A stretch of 64,000 bases of DNA, taken from the NCBI RefSeq assembly GCF_029892105.1, contig NZ_JARZAJ010000035.1, positions 1-64,000 of the forward strand. The letters run 5' to 3'. The notes beneath the pieces are model-generated. The model saw only the letters and a program-made list of their open reading frames with translations, searched no databases and was not told the DNA's origin. The DNA comes from Kitasatospora sp. GP82 (lineage in GTDB: Bacteria > Actinomycetota > Actinomycetes > Streptomycetales > Streptomycetaceae). Of this stretch, positions 52,233-60,352 are shown one piece after another. Position numbers and translations under genes: made by a program. Every line of letters begins with the position of its first letter. Within the stretch, counting starts at the first letter, position 1.

Positions 52233-53102
52233 TCAGCGCGCGGGGTATCCGGGCCAGGGCTGCTGCGGATGCGGCTGCGGCGCGCCGGGGTAGCCGTAAC
52301 CGGGGAAGGTCGCCCCCTGCGGCACGCCCGGCCCGGACTCCCGGTCGAAGAAGGGGCGGGTGCGGGCCCACAGCCACATCGCCACCGGGTCGTACTCGTC
52401 CGCCATCAGCACGGTGGAGACCGCGAGCCCCTCGGGCGCGTGCACCGCCGCCCGCTGCACCAGCGCCCGTGCCGCCTCGATGGCCGGCGGCGAGGTGTCG
52501 TACAGGTCGAGCCCGATCGCCAGGTACGGCGCACCGAGGGCCGGGCGCACCCAGGCCCGGCGCAGCGAGCGCAACGGGCGCACCTCGGCGGCCTGCTGCT
52601 CCAGTACGGCGAAGAACTGCGGTGCCTGCACCTGGGGTTCGCCCAGCTGGAGCGGCCCGGCCGGAAGGCGGTCGAGACCGGCCGCGATCCGGCGCAGATC
52701 GGCCCACGGGACGCCGACCCCGCCGCCCGGGACGTGCGGATCGAGCCAGAGGCCCCAGCGGGTGCGGTAGAGCGCCTGGGCGATCTCCTGGCCGGAGATC
52801 ACCTCGTGGGCGCGGGCCCAGCCGCTGGCGGCGAGCTGTTCGCGAGAGGTGACGGCGGGGGCGTAGCCGTGACCGTCGATGTCCATGTTCCCGTACTGGG
52901 CGTCGGGGCTGCCCGGGGTGCCGTGCCAGAGCAGCATCCAGACCTGGCCCTCGGCGAGGGCGCGCAGCAGGTTCTCGTACGCCTCGTAACGCTCCGGTGC
53001 GACCTCGCGCAGGGCGCGTTCGATGGCGCCGGGGTCGCCTGCGGGGCGCGCGGCCGGAGGTGGACCCCAGCCCGGTACGCCGCCTGTCGCTCCCGCGTTC
53101 AT
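52233..53102 (-). CDS. SseB-like protein (enhanced serine sensitivity family), first
   Basis: The 289-residue protein has a Pro/Gly-rich N-terminus. An SseB-type N-terminal domain (LLRALAEGQVWMLLWHG, AVTSREQLAASGW) and C-terminal domain (RSLRRAWVRPALGAPYLAIG, MADEYDPVAMWLWARTRPFF) follow, and the tail is Pro/Tyr-rich (GYGYPGAPQPHPQQPWPGY). SseB was named for serine sensitivity in E. coli; its molecular role is unclear. Here it lies close to the glycine/serine catabolic genes. The ATG at 53102 overlaps the stop of a possible upstream small ORF. Confidence 0.78.
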   Translation of the reverse strand: MNAGATGGVPGWGPPPAARPAGDPGAIERALREVAPERYEAYENLLRALAEGQVWMLLWHGTPGSPDAQYGNMDIDGHGYAPAVTSREQLAASGWARAHEVISGQEIAQALYRTRWGLWLDPHVPGGGVGVPWADLRRIAAGLDRLPAGPLQLGEPQVQAPQFFAVLEQQAAEVRPLRSLRRAWVRPALGAPYLAIGLDLYDTSPPAIEAARALVQRAAVHAPEGLAVSTVLMADEYDPVAMWLWARTRPFFDRESGPGVPQGATFPGYGYPGAPQPHPQQPWPGYPAR

Positions 53103-53317
53103 TCGCCCGCCTCCGGCCGGGGGTACCCGGCTAGGTCGTGTCCCGATCTCTCAGCAGGCGGTGCCCATGCACCGTCCGGGGGCGCGATTGACGTCGTGTC
53201 CAGGATCGAACGGGCACGAACCGGCGCAGTGGGCACGGCCGATGCGCGCACGGCGGACTCCGCCGCGGCTCTCCACCGGCCGGTGGCCGGGGATGCCCCG
53301 ATGCCCCGCTCGCTCAC
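53099..53317 (-). CDS. Possible small coupled ORF upstream of the SseB-like gene (72 aa)
   Basis: GTG at 53317 has GGAGAGGG six bases upstream. The frame ends in a TGA that overlaps the next ATG (ATGA), so coupling is plausible. The product (start MSERGIGASPATGRW) has no recognised family and its third-position GC is lower than that of its neighbours. The rest of the gap 53103-53487 shows no other gene. Confidence 0.35.
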   Translation of the reverse strand: MSERGIGASPATGRWRAAAESAVRASAVPTAPVRARSILDTTSIAPPDGAWAPPAERSGHDLAGYPRPEAGE

Positions 53318-53487
53318 GTCGAGCCCTCTCCGTCCTCGTTCACCGCCGTCGCCCGCCGCCTGTGCCGGGCGGGCGCACGCTCATCCGACCGTACGCCGCT
53401 GCCGGGCAGCAGCCTATGGGTCGAGCCCGACGGCCGCCGTACCACCGCCCGCTGCAAGGGGGGCTTCCGGCCGAACGCCGGGAGCAG

Positions 53488-54276
53488 TCACCCCCGGGCG
53501 TAGAACGGCTGCACTCGGGTGAGCAGCCACTCCACCACCGGGTCGGCGACCAGGTCGAGCAGCACCAGGTGGACGCCGAAGGGCAGCGGGGCGGTTCCCA
53601 GCGCGCGGCCGAGTGCTTCGTTGGCCTGGGCCGGGTCGGTCGGCCAGCCCTGGTGGAACTGGACGCCGACGAACAGTGCCGGGGCCTGCCCCTCCACCGA
53701 GGCCAGTGCCCGACGGGCCGTCAACACGCCGGGCAGCGCGGCCAGTTCCGCAGCAGCGGCGGCCAGGAAGGCGTACGGCTCCTCGTGCGGCTGGGGCTCG
53801 CGCAGGGCCACCTTGGCGCCGTCCGGCTGTTGCTGCCAGCGCTCGCCCTGCGGACCGCGCCGCAGCTCGGCGACGCCCTCGGGCGGGATCGGGATGCCCA
53901 CCGGCGCCTCGGGGTTGACCGCGATCCCGACGCCCAGCGGCAGGCCGCGGGCGAACTCCCAGACCGGGGCGATGGCGAAGGGCATCCCGGGGGCGTACTG
54001 GAGGAACAGCTCCTGGGAGGAGAAGACCGGGACGTACGGCGCACCGGCCAGCTCGATGGTCGGCAGGTCGAGCGAGGTGCCCTGCGGATCGGCGCCGGCC
54101 GGCAGCGGGATCCACACCTGGCTGCGCGCCAGCACCTCGACCACCCGTGCCGTCGCGCCGGGGTCGCCGAGCGCGGCGCCGAGCACCTGCTCCAGCTCGT
54201 TGGCGGGCCAGCCGCCACCCGTCGGGGCCGCACCGGGCTCGGCCCATGCCTGTGTCTCGCCCGCCGGGTAGCTCAT
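53488..54276 (-). CDS. SseB-like protein (enhanced serine sensitivity family), second
   Basis: The 262-residue paralogue of the previous gene shows the same plan: LARSQVWIPLPAGAD, YVPVFSSQELFLQYAPG, ALFVGVQFHQGWP and LLDLVADPVVEWLLTRVQPFYARG at the end. The ATG at 54276 (MSYPAGETQ) is chosen for its GGAGGGGCAGGGG upstream. Two adjacent copies suggest a heteromeric or duplicated function. It is divergent from the glycine riboswitch and gcvT. Confidence 0.78.
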   Translation of the reverse strand: MSYPAGETQAWAEPGAAPTGGGWPANELEQVLGAALGDPGATARVVEVLARSQVWIPLPAGADPQGTSLDLPTIELAGAPYVPVFSSQELFLQYAPGMPFAIAPVWEFARGLPLGVGIAVNPEAPVGIPIPPEGVAELRRGPQGERWQQQPDGAKVALREPQPHEEPYAFLAAAAAELAALPGVLTARRALASVEGQAPALFVGVQFHQGWPTDPAQANEALGRALGTAPLPFGVHLVLLDLVADPVVEWLLTRVQPFYARG

Positions 54277-54380
54277 CCGCCCCTGCCCCTCCAACCTGAC
54301 CGGGTATGTCCGGTCTCCATCGCTGCGAGAAGGGTAGCGGGAGGCGGTCGGGTCGGGATGCGTCCCAGTGCGCAAGAGCG

Positions 54381-54543
54381 AGTGGGAATCCCCGCCTTCA
54401 GGCAGCGGGGGAAACACATCCTCCGCCTTCTGAACCCCGAAGTGGCGTAGTACGCTGTGGCCCTGCTCTTGGGCAGCGGTCAGGGCTTGGCCGTCATGAG
54501 GCTCTTTGGAGCCACGTGAGAAGCCACCCCGCCCACGGGGTGG
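54381..54543 (+). mobile_element. Possible IS200/IS605-type end relic (omega-RNA-like hairpins)
   Basis: AGTGGGAATCCCCGCCTTCA followed by GGCAGCGGGGGAAACAC (54381-54417) resembles the 3' hairpin and right end found after tnpB genes in actinobacterial IS605-group elements. A second hairpin, CCACCCCG-CCCA-CGGGGTGG (54524-54543), preceded by GTGAGAAG and followed by AGGAGTCAC, has the same style. No transposase or tnpB frame remains. It sits in the gap between the second SseB-like gene and the glycine riboswitch. Identification is from remembered motif shape only. Confidence 0.4.
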
Positions 54544-54617
54544 AGGAGTCACGATGAGCGCGCCGACCACGGCAGCCGCTTCACAGCGCCCAATTTCATA
54601 CTGGCCGTTCGAACCCG

Positions 54618-54820
54618 CGCGGGAGAGTCCGGAGTGCCCCACAGGCACGGGCCGGCGCCGAAGGAGCAAGTCCTCCCCGGAATCTCTCAGGCACCCCTAC
54701 CGCACGGGCGAGGCATATCTGGAAAGTGGACACGGCCGTGCCGTGCGCCCACCCACGGTGCAAGCCGCCATCCTTGGTTAGCGGTGAAGCTCTCAGGTTG
54801 TGACGACAGACGGGGAGACT
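54618..54820 (+). ncRNA. Tandem glycine riboswitch
   Basis: Two aptamers in series. The first (about 54618-54708) has GCGGGAGAGTCC, GCCGAAGGAGCAA and AATCTCTCAGGCA. The second (about 54709-54820) has GGCATATCTGGAAAGTGGAC, GCGGTGAAGCTCTCAGGT and GACAGACGGGGAG. These are the conserved blocks of the cooperative glycine riboswitch. It stands 43 nt before gcvT and should switch on the glycine-catabolic genes when glycine is abundant. A CATACT -10-like element lies just upstream (near 54598). Confidence 0.93.
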
Positions 54821-54862
54821 CCACCCTCGCATGCCCGTAAGCAGCCAAGGAGTCCCGCCGCC

Positions 54863-55981
54863 ATGTCTCTTCGTCACACCGCGCTCGACGCCCTGCACCG
54901 TTCTCTCGGTGCGACCATGACCGACTTCGCCGGCTGGGACATGCCGCTGCGCTACGGCAGCGAGCGCGAGGAGCACATCGCCGTCCGCACCCGGGCCGGT
55001 CTCTTCGACCTCTCGCACATGGGCGAGATCACCGTCGCGGGACCGCAGGCGGGTGAGCTGCTCGACCACGCACTGGTCGGCTTCATCTCGGCGCTCGGTG
55101 TGCTGCGCGCCCGCTACACCATGATCTGCCGCGAGGACGGTGGCATCCTGGACGACCTGATCGTCTACCGCACCGCCGAGAACGAGTACCTGGTGGTCGC
55201 CAACGCCTCCAACGCCCAGGTGGTGCTGGACGCGCTGACCGAGCGCGCCGCCGGCTTCGACGCCGAGGTCCGCGACGACCGGGACTCGTACGCGCTGCTC
55301 GCCGTCCAGGGCCCGGAGGCGAACGACATCCTGGCCTCGCTCACCGACGCCGACCTGCCCGGCCTCAAGTACTACGCGCTGCTGCCCGCCACCGTGGCGG
55401 ACCGTCAGGTCTGGCTGGCCCGCACCGGCTACACCGGCGAGGACGGCTTCGAGGTCTTCTGCGCCCCCGCCGACGCCGAGCACCTGTGGACCTCGCTGAG
55501 CGAGGCCGGTGCCGGCAAGGGCCTGGTCCCGTGCGGCCTGTCCTGCCGGGACACCCTGCGCCTGGAGGCTGGCATGCCGCTGTACGGGCACGAGCTCTCC
55601 ACCGAGCTGACCCCCTTCGACGCCGGTCTCGGCCGGGTTGTCCGCTTCGACAAGACCACCAACGAGGGGCAGTTCGTCGGCCGCAAGGCACTGGAGCTGG
55701 CCGCCGCCGAGGCCGAGTCCAAGGCGCCGCGCAAGCTGGTCGGCCTGGTCTCCGAGGGCCGGCGCGTGCCGCGCGCGGAGTACTCCGTGGTCGACACCGA
55801 GGGCACCGTGATCGGGCGGATCACCTCCGGCTCCCCCTCCCCCACCCTGGGCAAGCCGATCGCCATCGCGTACGTGGACGCGGCGCACTCCGCGCCCGGC
55901 ACCGCCGTGGCCGTGGACGTCCGCGGCAAGCACGAGCCGGTCGAGGTCGTCGCGCTGCCCTTCTACAAGCGCGCCCGCTGA
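54863..55981 (+). CDS. gcvT: Glycine cleavage system T protein (aminomethyltransferase)
   Basis: A 372-residue folate-dependent aminomethyltransferase that takes the methylene group from aminomethyl-lipoyl GcvH to tetrahydrofolate, releasing ammonia. It shows ALHRSLGATMTDFAGWDMPL, the catalytic-Asp loop in YTMICREDGGILDDLIVYR, ARTGYTGEDGFEVF and FDKTTNEGQFVGRKALE. The ATG at 54863 has AAGGAG ten bases upstream, right after the riboswitch. gcvP is not in this window. Confidence 0.97.
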   Translation: MSLRHTALDALHRSLGATMTDFAGWDMPLRYGSEREEHIAVRTRAGLFDLSHMGEITVAGPQAGELLDHALVGFISALGVLRARYTMICREDGGILDDLIVYRTAENEYLVVANASNAQVVLDALTERAAGFDAEVRDDRDSYALLAVQGPEANDILASLTDADLPGLKYYALLPATVADRQVWLARTGYTGEDGFEVFCAPADAEHLWTSLSEAGAGKGLVPCGLSCRDTLRLEAGMPLYGHELSTELTPFDAGLGRVVRFDKTTNEGQFVGRKALELAAAEAESKAPRKLVGLVSEGRRVPRAEYSVVDTEGTVIGRITSGSPSPTLGKPIAIAYVDAAHSAPGTAVAVDVRGKHEPVEVVALPFYKRAR

Positions 55982-56078
55982 GCACGGCCTTCGACTCGCC
56001 GTCTCGAAACCCCCGCCTGTCCGGTCCGCTCAGCGGACGGCTTCGCCCTACCCTCTTGCGATCCTGGAGAATGACGCC

Positions 56079-56453
56079 ATGAGCAACCCCACGCACCTGC
56101 AGTACAGCAAGGAGCACGAGTGGCTGACCGCCGCCGAGGACGGCGTGTCCACGGTCGGCATCACCGAGCACGCGGCCACCGCCCTCGGTGACATCGTGTA
56201 CGTCCAGCTGCCCGAGGTCGGCACCGTCGTCACCGCGGGTGAGTCGGTCGGCGAGCTGGAGTCCACCAAGTCGGTCAGCGACCTGTTCACGCCGGCCTCC
56301 GGCGAGATCGTGGAGATCAACCAGGCCGTCATCGACGACCCGGCGCTGGTCAACGGCGAGCCCTTCACGGGTGCCTGGCTCTACAAGCTCCGCGTCACCG
56401 ACACGGTCGAGCTGCTCGACGCCGCCGGTTACGACGCCTTCATCGGCGCCTGA
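56079..56453 (+). CDS. gcvH: Glycine cleavage system H protein
   Basis: A 124-residue lipoyl carrier protein. Lys64 in VGELESTKSVSDLF is the lipoylation site; HEWLTAAEDGVSTVGITEHA and LVNGEPFTGAWLYKL are family segments. It shuttles the aminomethyl intermediate between GcvP, GcvT and GcvL. It lies 97 nt after gcvT. The 3' end carries a 20-bp tandem duplication. Confidence 0.97.
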   Translation: MSNPTHLQYSKEHEWLTAAEDGVSTVGITEHAATALGDIVYVQLPEVGTVVTAGESVGELESTKSVSDLFTPASGEIVEINQAVIDDPALVNGEPFTGAWLYKLRVTDTVELLDAAGYDAFIGA

Positions 56454-56478
56454 TCCACTTCATCGGCGCCCGATCCAC
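56439..56478. repeat. 20-bp tandem duplication spanning the gcvH stop
   Basis: TTCATCGGCGCCTGATCCAC (56439-56458) is followed at once by TTCATCGGCGCCCGATCCAC. The first copy holds the stop TGA; in the second it is CGA. A further partial copy (CACCCGATCCAC) follows. Confidence 0.85.
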
Positions 56479-56504
56479 CGAGGCACCCGATCCACTGATG
56501 CAAG

Positions 56505-56532
56505 GGGGCGGCCGCAGCGCGGCGGCCGCCCC
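56505..56532 (+). promoter_or_regulatory. Hairpin between gcvH and glyA
   Basis: GGGGCGGCCGC and GCGGCCGCCCC form an 11-bp stem with a 6-nt loop and no T-run. It may attenuate or stabilise the transcript between gcvH and glyA. Confidence 0.55.
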
Positions 56533-56577
56533 GCTCCTCCTGGTCCCCTGCCCCGCCCCACAGGAAGACCCACCTCC

Positions 56578-57846
56578 ATGACGGTTCTGAACCAGTCCCT
56601 GCACGCGCTCGACCCCGAGATCGCCGCCGCGGTCGACGCCGAGCTGCACCGCCAGCAGACCACCCTCGAAATGATCGCCTCCGAGAACTTCGCCCCCGTG
56701 GCGGTCATGGAGGCCCAGGGCTCGGTCCTGACCAACAAGTACGCCGAGGGCTACCCCGGCCGCCGCTACTACGGCGGCTGCGAGCACGTCGACGTGGTCG
56801 AGCAGATCGCCATCGACCGGATCAAGGAGCTGTTCGGCGCCGAGCACGCCAACGTCCAGCCCCACTCCGGCGCGCAGGCCAACGCCGCCGCGATGTTCGC
56901 GCTGATCCAGCCGGGCGACACCATCCTGGGTCTGAACCTGGCCCACGGCGGTCACCTGACCCACGGCATGAAGATCAACTTCTCCGGCAAGCTCTACAAC
57001 GTGGTCCCGTACCACGTGGACGAGAAGTCGGGCCAGGTCGACATGGACGAGGTCGAGCGCCTCGCCAAGGAGCACCAGCCGAAGCTGATCATCGCCGGCT
57101 GGTCCGCCTACCCGCGCCAGCTGGACTTCCCCGAGTTCCGCCGCATCGCGGACGAGGTCGGCGCGCTGCTGATGGTCGACATGGCGCACTTCGCCGGCCT
57201 GGTCGCCGCCGGTCTGCACCCGTCCCCGGTCCCGTACGCGGACGTGGTCACCACCACCACCCACAAGACCCTGGGCGGCCCGCGCGGCGGTGTCATCCTC
57301 TGCAAGGCCGAGTGGGCCAAGAAGATCAACTCCGCGGTCTTCCCCGGCCAGCAGGGCGGCCCGCTGGAGCACGTGATCGCCGCCAAGGCCGTGGCCTTCA
57401 AGGTCGCCGCCTCGGAGGAGTTCAAGGAGCGCCAGCACCGTACCCTGGAGGGAGCCAAGATCCTGGCGGAGCGCCTGCTCCAGCAGGACACGGTGGACGC
57501 CGGTGTCTCGGTGCTCTCGGGTGGCACCGATGTGCACCTGGTCCTGGTGGACCTGCGCAACAGCCAGCTGGACGGCCAGCAGGCCGAGGACCGGCTGCAC
57601 GAGGTCGGCATCACGGTCAACCGCAACGCCGTCCCGAACGACCCTCGCCCGCCGATGGTCACCTCGGGCCTGCGCATCGGCACCCCGGCCCTGGCCACCC
57701 GCGGCTTCACTGCCGAGGACTTCCGCGAGGTCGCCGACATCATCGCCGAGGCGCTGCTGCCGGCCTTCGACGAGGACAAGGCCACCGCGCTGAAGGCCCG
57801 CGTCACCGCGCTGGCCGTGAAGTACCCGCTCTACCCCGAGCTGTAA
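56578..57846 (+). CDS. glyA: Serine hydroxymethyltransferase
   Basis: This 422-residue PLP enzyme interconverts glycine plus methylene-THF and serine plus THF. It shows TLEMIASENFAPVAVMEAQG, YYGGCEHVDVVE, the PLP lysine Lys230 in VVTTTTHKTLGGPRGG, and SGLRIGTPALATRGF. The ATG at 56578 has AGGAAG upstream. Being downstream of gcvT/H under the glycine riboswitch suggests use in the glycine-to-serine direction. Confidence 0.97.
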   Translation: MTVLNQSLHALDPEIAAAVDAELHRQQTTLEMIASENFAPVAVMEAQGSVLTNKYAEGYPGRRYYGGCEHVDVVEQIAIDRIKELFGAEHANVQPHSGAQANAAAMFALIQPGDTILGLNLAHGGHLTHGMKINFSGKLYNVVPYHVDEKSGQVDMDEVERLAKEHQPKLIIAGWSAYPRQLDFPEFRRIADEVGALLMVDMAHFAGLVAAGLHPSPVPYADVVTTTTHKTLGGPRGGVILCKAEWAKKINSAVFPGQQGGPLEHVIAAKAVAFKVAASEEFKERQHRTLEGAKILAERLLQQDTVDAGVSVLSGGTDVHLVLVDLRNSQLDGQQAEDRLHEVGITVNRNAVPNDPRPPMVTSGLRIGTPALATRGFTAEDFREVADIIAEALLPAFDEDKATALKARVTALAVKYPLYPEL

Positions 57847-57892
57847 GCGGTCTTCGAAGCCGTAGTCGCTTCGAAGCTGTCAGCAGTTCTCC

Positions 57893-57929
57893 TCCCGGCA
57901 GCCCTGCGTACCCGTAGCGGCTGCCGGGA
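57893..57929 (+). terminator. Hairpin after glyA
   Basis: TCCCGGCAGCC (57893-57903) and GGCTGCCGGGA (57919-57929) form an 11-bp stem with a 15-nt loop. It could be a partial terminator before sdaA. Confidence 0.6.
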
Positions 57930-58021
57930 AATCCGGGGCACCGCGCACACTGGAATAGTGAGGCGGTGCCCCGTCCCATGCAGTCCAGCCCTTCCACGAC
58001 ATCCAGACAAGGACGTCCCCC

Positions 58022-59389
58022 GTGGCCATCAGCGTCTTCGACCTCTTCTCCATCGGCATCGGCCCGTCCAGCTCGCACACCGTCGGCCCGATGCGGGCGG
58101 CCCGGATGTTCGCGCGCCGCCTGAAGTCGGAGGGGCTGCTGAGCACCACCACCTCCGTCCGCGCCGAGCTCTTCGGCTCGCTCGGGGCCACCGGCCACGG
58201 CCACGGCACCCCCAAGGCCGTCCTGCTGGGCCTGGAGGGCAACTCGCCCCGCACCGTCGACGTCGACCAGGCCGACCTCGACGTCGAGCGGATAAAGACC
58301 GAGAAGCGCCTGCTCCTGCTGGGCGACCACCAGATCGACTTCGATCCCGACACCCAGCTGATCCTGCACCGCCGCCGCTCCCTGCCGTACCACGCCAACG
58401 GCATGACCCTGGCCGCGTACTCCTCGGACGGCGTCCCGGTGCTGGAGAAGACGTACTACTCGGTCGGCGGCGGCTTCGTGGTGGACGAGGACGCGATCGG
58501 CGCGGACCGGGTGGTCCCGGACGACACCCAGCTGCGCTACCCGTTCCGCACCGGCGAGGAGCTGCTGCGGCTCACCCGGGAGACCGGCCTGTCGATCTCC
58601 GGCCTGATGATGGAGAACGAGAAGGCCTGGCGCACCGAGGCCGAGATCCGGACCGGGCTGCTGGAGATCTGGCACGTGATGCAGGAGTGCGTCGCGGCCG
58701 GTATGTCCCGTGAGGGCATCCTGCCCGGCGGCCTCAAGGTCCGCCGCCGCGCCGCCGCCGGCGCCCGAGCCCTGCGGGCGGAGGGCATAGGCCCGGCCAA
58801 CGCGATGGAGTGGGTCACCCTCTACGCGATGGCGGTCAACGAGGAGAACGCCAGCGGCCAGCGTGTGGTCACCGCCCCCACCAACGGCGCGGCGGGCATC
58901 ATCCCGGCCGTCCTGCACTACTTCCAGAACTTCATCCCCGGCGCCGACGAGGACGGCATCGTCCGCTTCCTGCTGGCGGCCGGCGCGATCGGCATGCTCT
59001 TCAAGGAGAACGCCTCGATCTCCGGCGCCGAGGTCGGCTGCCAGGGCGAGGTCGGCTCGGCCTGCTCGATGGCGGCCGGCGGCCTGGCCGAGGTCCTGGG
59101 TGGCAGCCCCGAACAGGTGGAGAACGCCGCCGAGATCGGCATCGAGCACAACCTGGGCCTCACCTGCGACCCGGTCGGCGGCCTGGTGCAGATCCCCTGC
59201 ATCGAGCGCAACGGCATGGCCTCGGTCAAGGCCGTCACCGCCGCCCGGATGGCACTGCGCGGCGACGGCCGCCACCACGTCTCCCTCGACAAGGCGATCA
59301 AGACCATGAAGGAGACCGGCGCCGACATGAAGGTCAAGTACAAGGAGACCTCGCGCGGCGGCCTCGCGGTCAACGTCATCGAGTGCTAG
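58022..59389 (+). CDS. sdaA: L-serine dehydratase (iron-sulfur, single chain)
   Basis: This 455-residue enzyme deaminates L-serine to pyruvate. The N-terminal beta domain begins ISVFDLFSIGIGPSSSHTVG and the C-terminal alpha domain has TAPTNGAAGIIPAVLHYFQ, SGAEVGCQGEVGSACSMAAG and GLTCDPVGGLVQIPCIERN, giving the cysteines expected to bind the [4Fe-4S] cluster. The GTG start has AAGGACG upstream. It completes a glycine-serine-pyruvate route with gcvT, gcvH and glyA. Confidence 0.96.
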   Translation: MAISVFDLFSIGIGPSSSHTVGPMRAARMFARRLKSEGLLSTTTSVRAELFGSLGATGHGHGTPKAVLLGLEGNSPRTVDVDQADLDVERIKTEKRLLLLGDHQIDFDPDTQLILHRRRSLPYHANGMTLAAYSSDGVPVLEKTYYSVGGGFVVDEDAIGADRVVPDDTQLRYPFRTGEELLRLTRETGLSISGLMMENEKAWRTEAEIRTGLLEIWHVMQECVAAGMSREGILPGGLKVRRRAAAGARALRAEGIGPANAMEWVTLYAMAVNEENASGQRVVTAPTNGAAGIIPAVLHYFQNFIPGADEDGIVRFLLAAGAIGMLFKENASISGAEVGCQGEVGSACSMAAGGLAEVLGGSPEQVENAAEIGIEHNLGLTCDPVGGLVQIPCIERNGMASVKAVTAARMALRGDGRHHVSLDKAIKTMKETGADMKVKYKETSRGGLAVNVIEC

Positions 59390-59458
59390 AAGACCGGCGC
59401 TGACCTGCGGTTTTCTGCCCTCCGGAGCTGTCAGGGCCTTTCCTGCTTGCACAGCAGA

Positions 59459-59508
59459 AAGTCCCTGAAAAGTCCCTCGGACGGCCCCGGAAGTCCCTGA
59501 AAAGTCCC
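59459..59508. repeat. 18-bp direct repeats at the start of an accessory region
   Basis: AAGTCCCTGAAAAGTCCC occurs at 59459-59476 and 59491-59508, period 32. The surrounding 59390-59676 stretch is AT-richer than the neighbouring genes and shows no gene. It marks the switch from core genes to the regulator/toxin-like cluster. Confidence 0.6.
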
Positions 59509-59676
59509 AGCCGAATCCCTGGTCCGCAAAACGCTGACCAGGGATTTCAGGGCTCGTGCTGGAGCAGCGAGGTAGCCCAGCAGACCTGTCTCCGCCTGGT
59601 CTCCTGGTCCATACTGTGCCGGTCCGTGGCCGCGTATCTGATCGCCGAACGGACCGGCACGTGGTCGGCACAGGCC

Positions 59677-60072
59677 TCAGAGCCCCCGGACTACAACGCG
59701 GTCGCCGCAGAGCAGTCCCATGTCCTCCTCGTCGGAGGTGAAGATCGTGACGTCGCCGCGCTGACGCAGCGCCACGGCGGCGAGAGCAGCGTCGATGGCG
59801 TGCTTGTGCCCGTGAAGGCCCGCGACCTCAAGCAGCTCGATCGCCTCGCCTGCGATCTCCCGGGTGACCGGTTCCACGACGATCCTGGAGAGAGTCCACG
59901 TCCACGCGGCCTTGTTGACTCGCTTGTGGTACGCCTCTACGAGCGTCATCGAGGTCGTCATGACGCGGACCCCGGAGCGGTGCGCATCCTTGAGGCGGGC
60001 GCCCATCGCACGGTTGCCGAGGACGGCTTGGGACAGGCCCTCGCTGTCGAGCAGGTAGACGAGCTCGGACAT
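59677..60072 (-). CDS. PIN-domain protein (VapC-type RNase toxin candidate)
   Basis: The 131-residue PIN fold has acidic residues at the expected places: Asp9 in VYLLDSEGL, Glu in TTSMTLVEAYHKR, Asp in KHAIDAALAAVAL and Asp in TIFTSDEEDM. VapC-type toxins cut RNA and are held by a DNA-binding antitoxin. The ATG overlaps the antitoxin-like stop by one base (TGATG). It is last in a four-gene minus-strand operon. Confidence 0.8.
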   Translation of the reverse strand: MSELVYLLDSEGLSQAVLGNRAMGARLKDAHRSGVRVMTTSMTLVEAYHKRVNKAAWTWTLSRIVVEPVTREIAGEAIELLEVAGLHGHKHAIDAALAAVALRQRGDVTIFTSDEEDMGLLCGDRVVVRGL

Positions 60073-60347
60073 CAACTCGCCTTGCGATTCGGCACGGAGC
60101 GAGCTTTGTGCTCCGCGTGTTGCCGCTGGAGTTCCAGGCGCTCGGCCTCGGCATGCGCCAGCTCGGCGTCGGTGACCTCCCCGTGCTCGCCCTCCCACCA
60201 GCCGACGAACTCATGCAGGTGGTCCCGCTCGCGCTGGCGCTCTATGGCCTGCGCGACATACCGGCTGAATCCACCGGCCCCCACCTCGGCGCGGATCTCC
60301 TCCGCCAGTTCCTCAGGCAAGGTCACGGTGTACTTCTTGGTTGCCAT
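60072..60347 (-). CDS. Ribbon-helix-helix protein (VapB-type antitoxin candidate)
   Basis: The 91-residue protein begins TKKYTVTLPEELAEEIRAEV then FSRYVAQAIERQ, a ribbon-helix-helix DNA-binding domain. A charged C-terminal helix (EVTDAELAHAEAERLELQRQ) could wrap the PIN toxin. The ATG at 60347 is chosen; an in-frame ATG at 60359 overlaps the previous gene. One-base overlap with the PIN gene supports a toxin-antitoxin pair. Confidence 0.8.
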   Translation of the reverse strand: MATKKYTVTLPEELAEEIRAEVGAGGFSRYVAQAIERQRERDHLHEFVGWWEGEHGEVTDAELAHAEAERLELQRQHAEHKARSVPNRKAS

Positions 60348-60352
60348 ACCAC

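Noticed and set aside
54554..54781. Short ORF with a good ribosome site running through the riboswitch (MSAPTTAAASQ...)
   Set aside because: Its frame crosses both glycine aptamers, whose conserved RNA blocks explain the sequence; coding is unlikely, though a short upstream ORF cannot be fully excluded.
57852..57877. Repeated CTTCGAAG palindromes after glyA as an operator
   Set aside because: Two copies of an 8-bp palindrome in a gene-end region are too little evidence, and a terminator hairpin follows.
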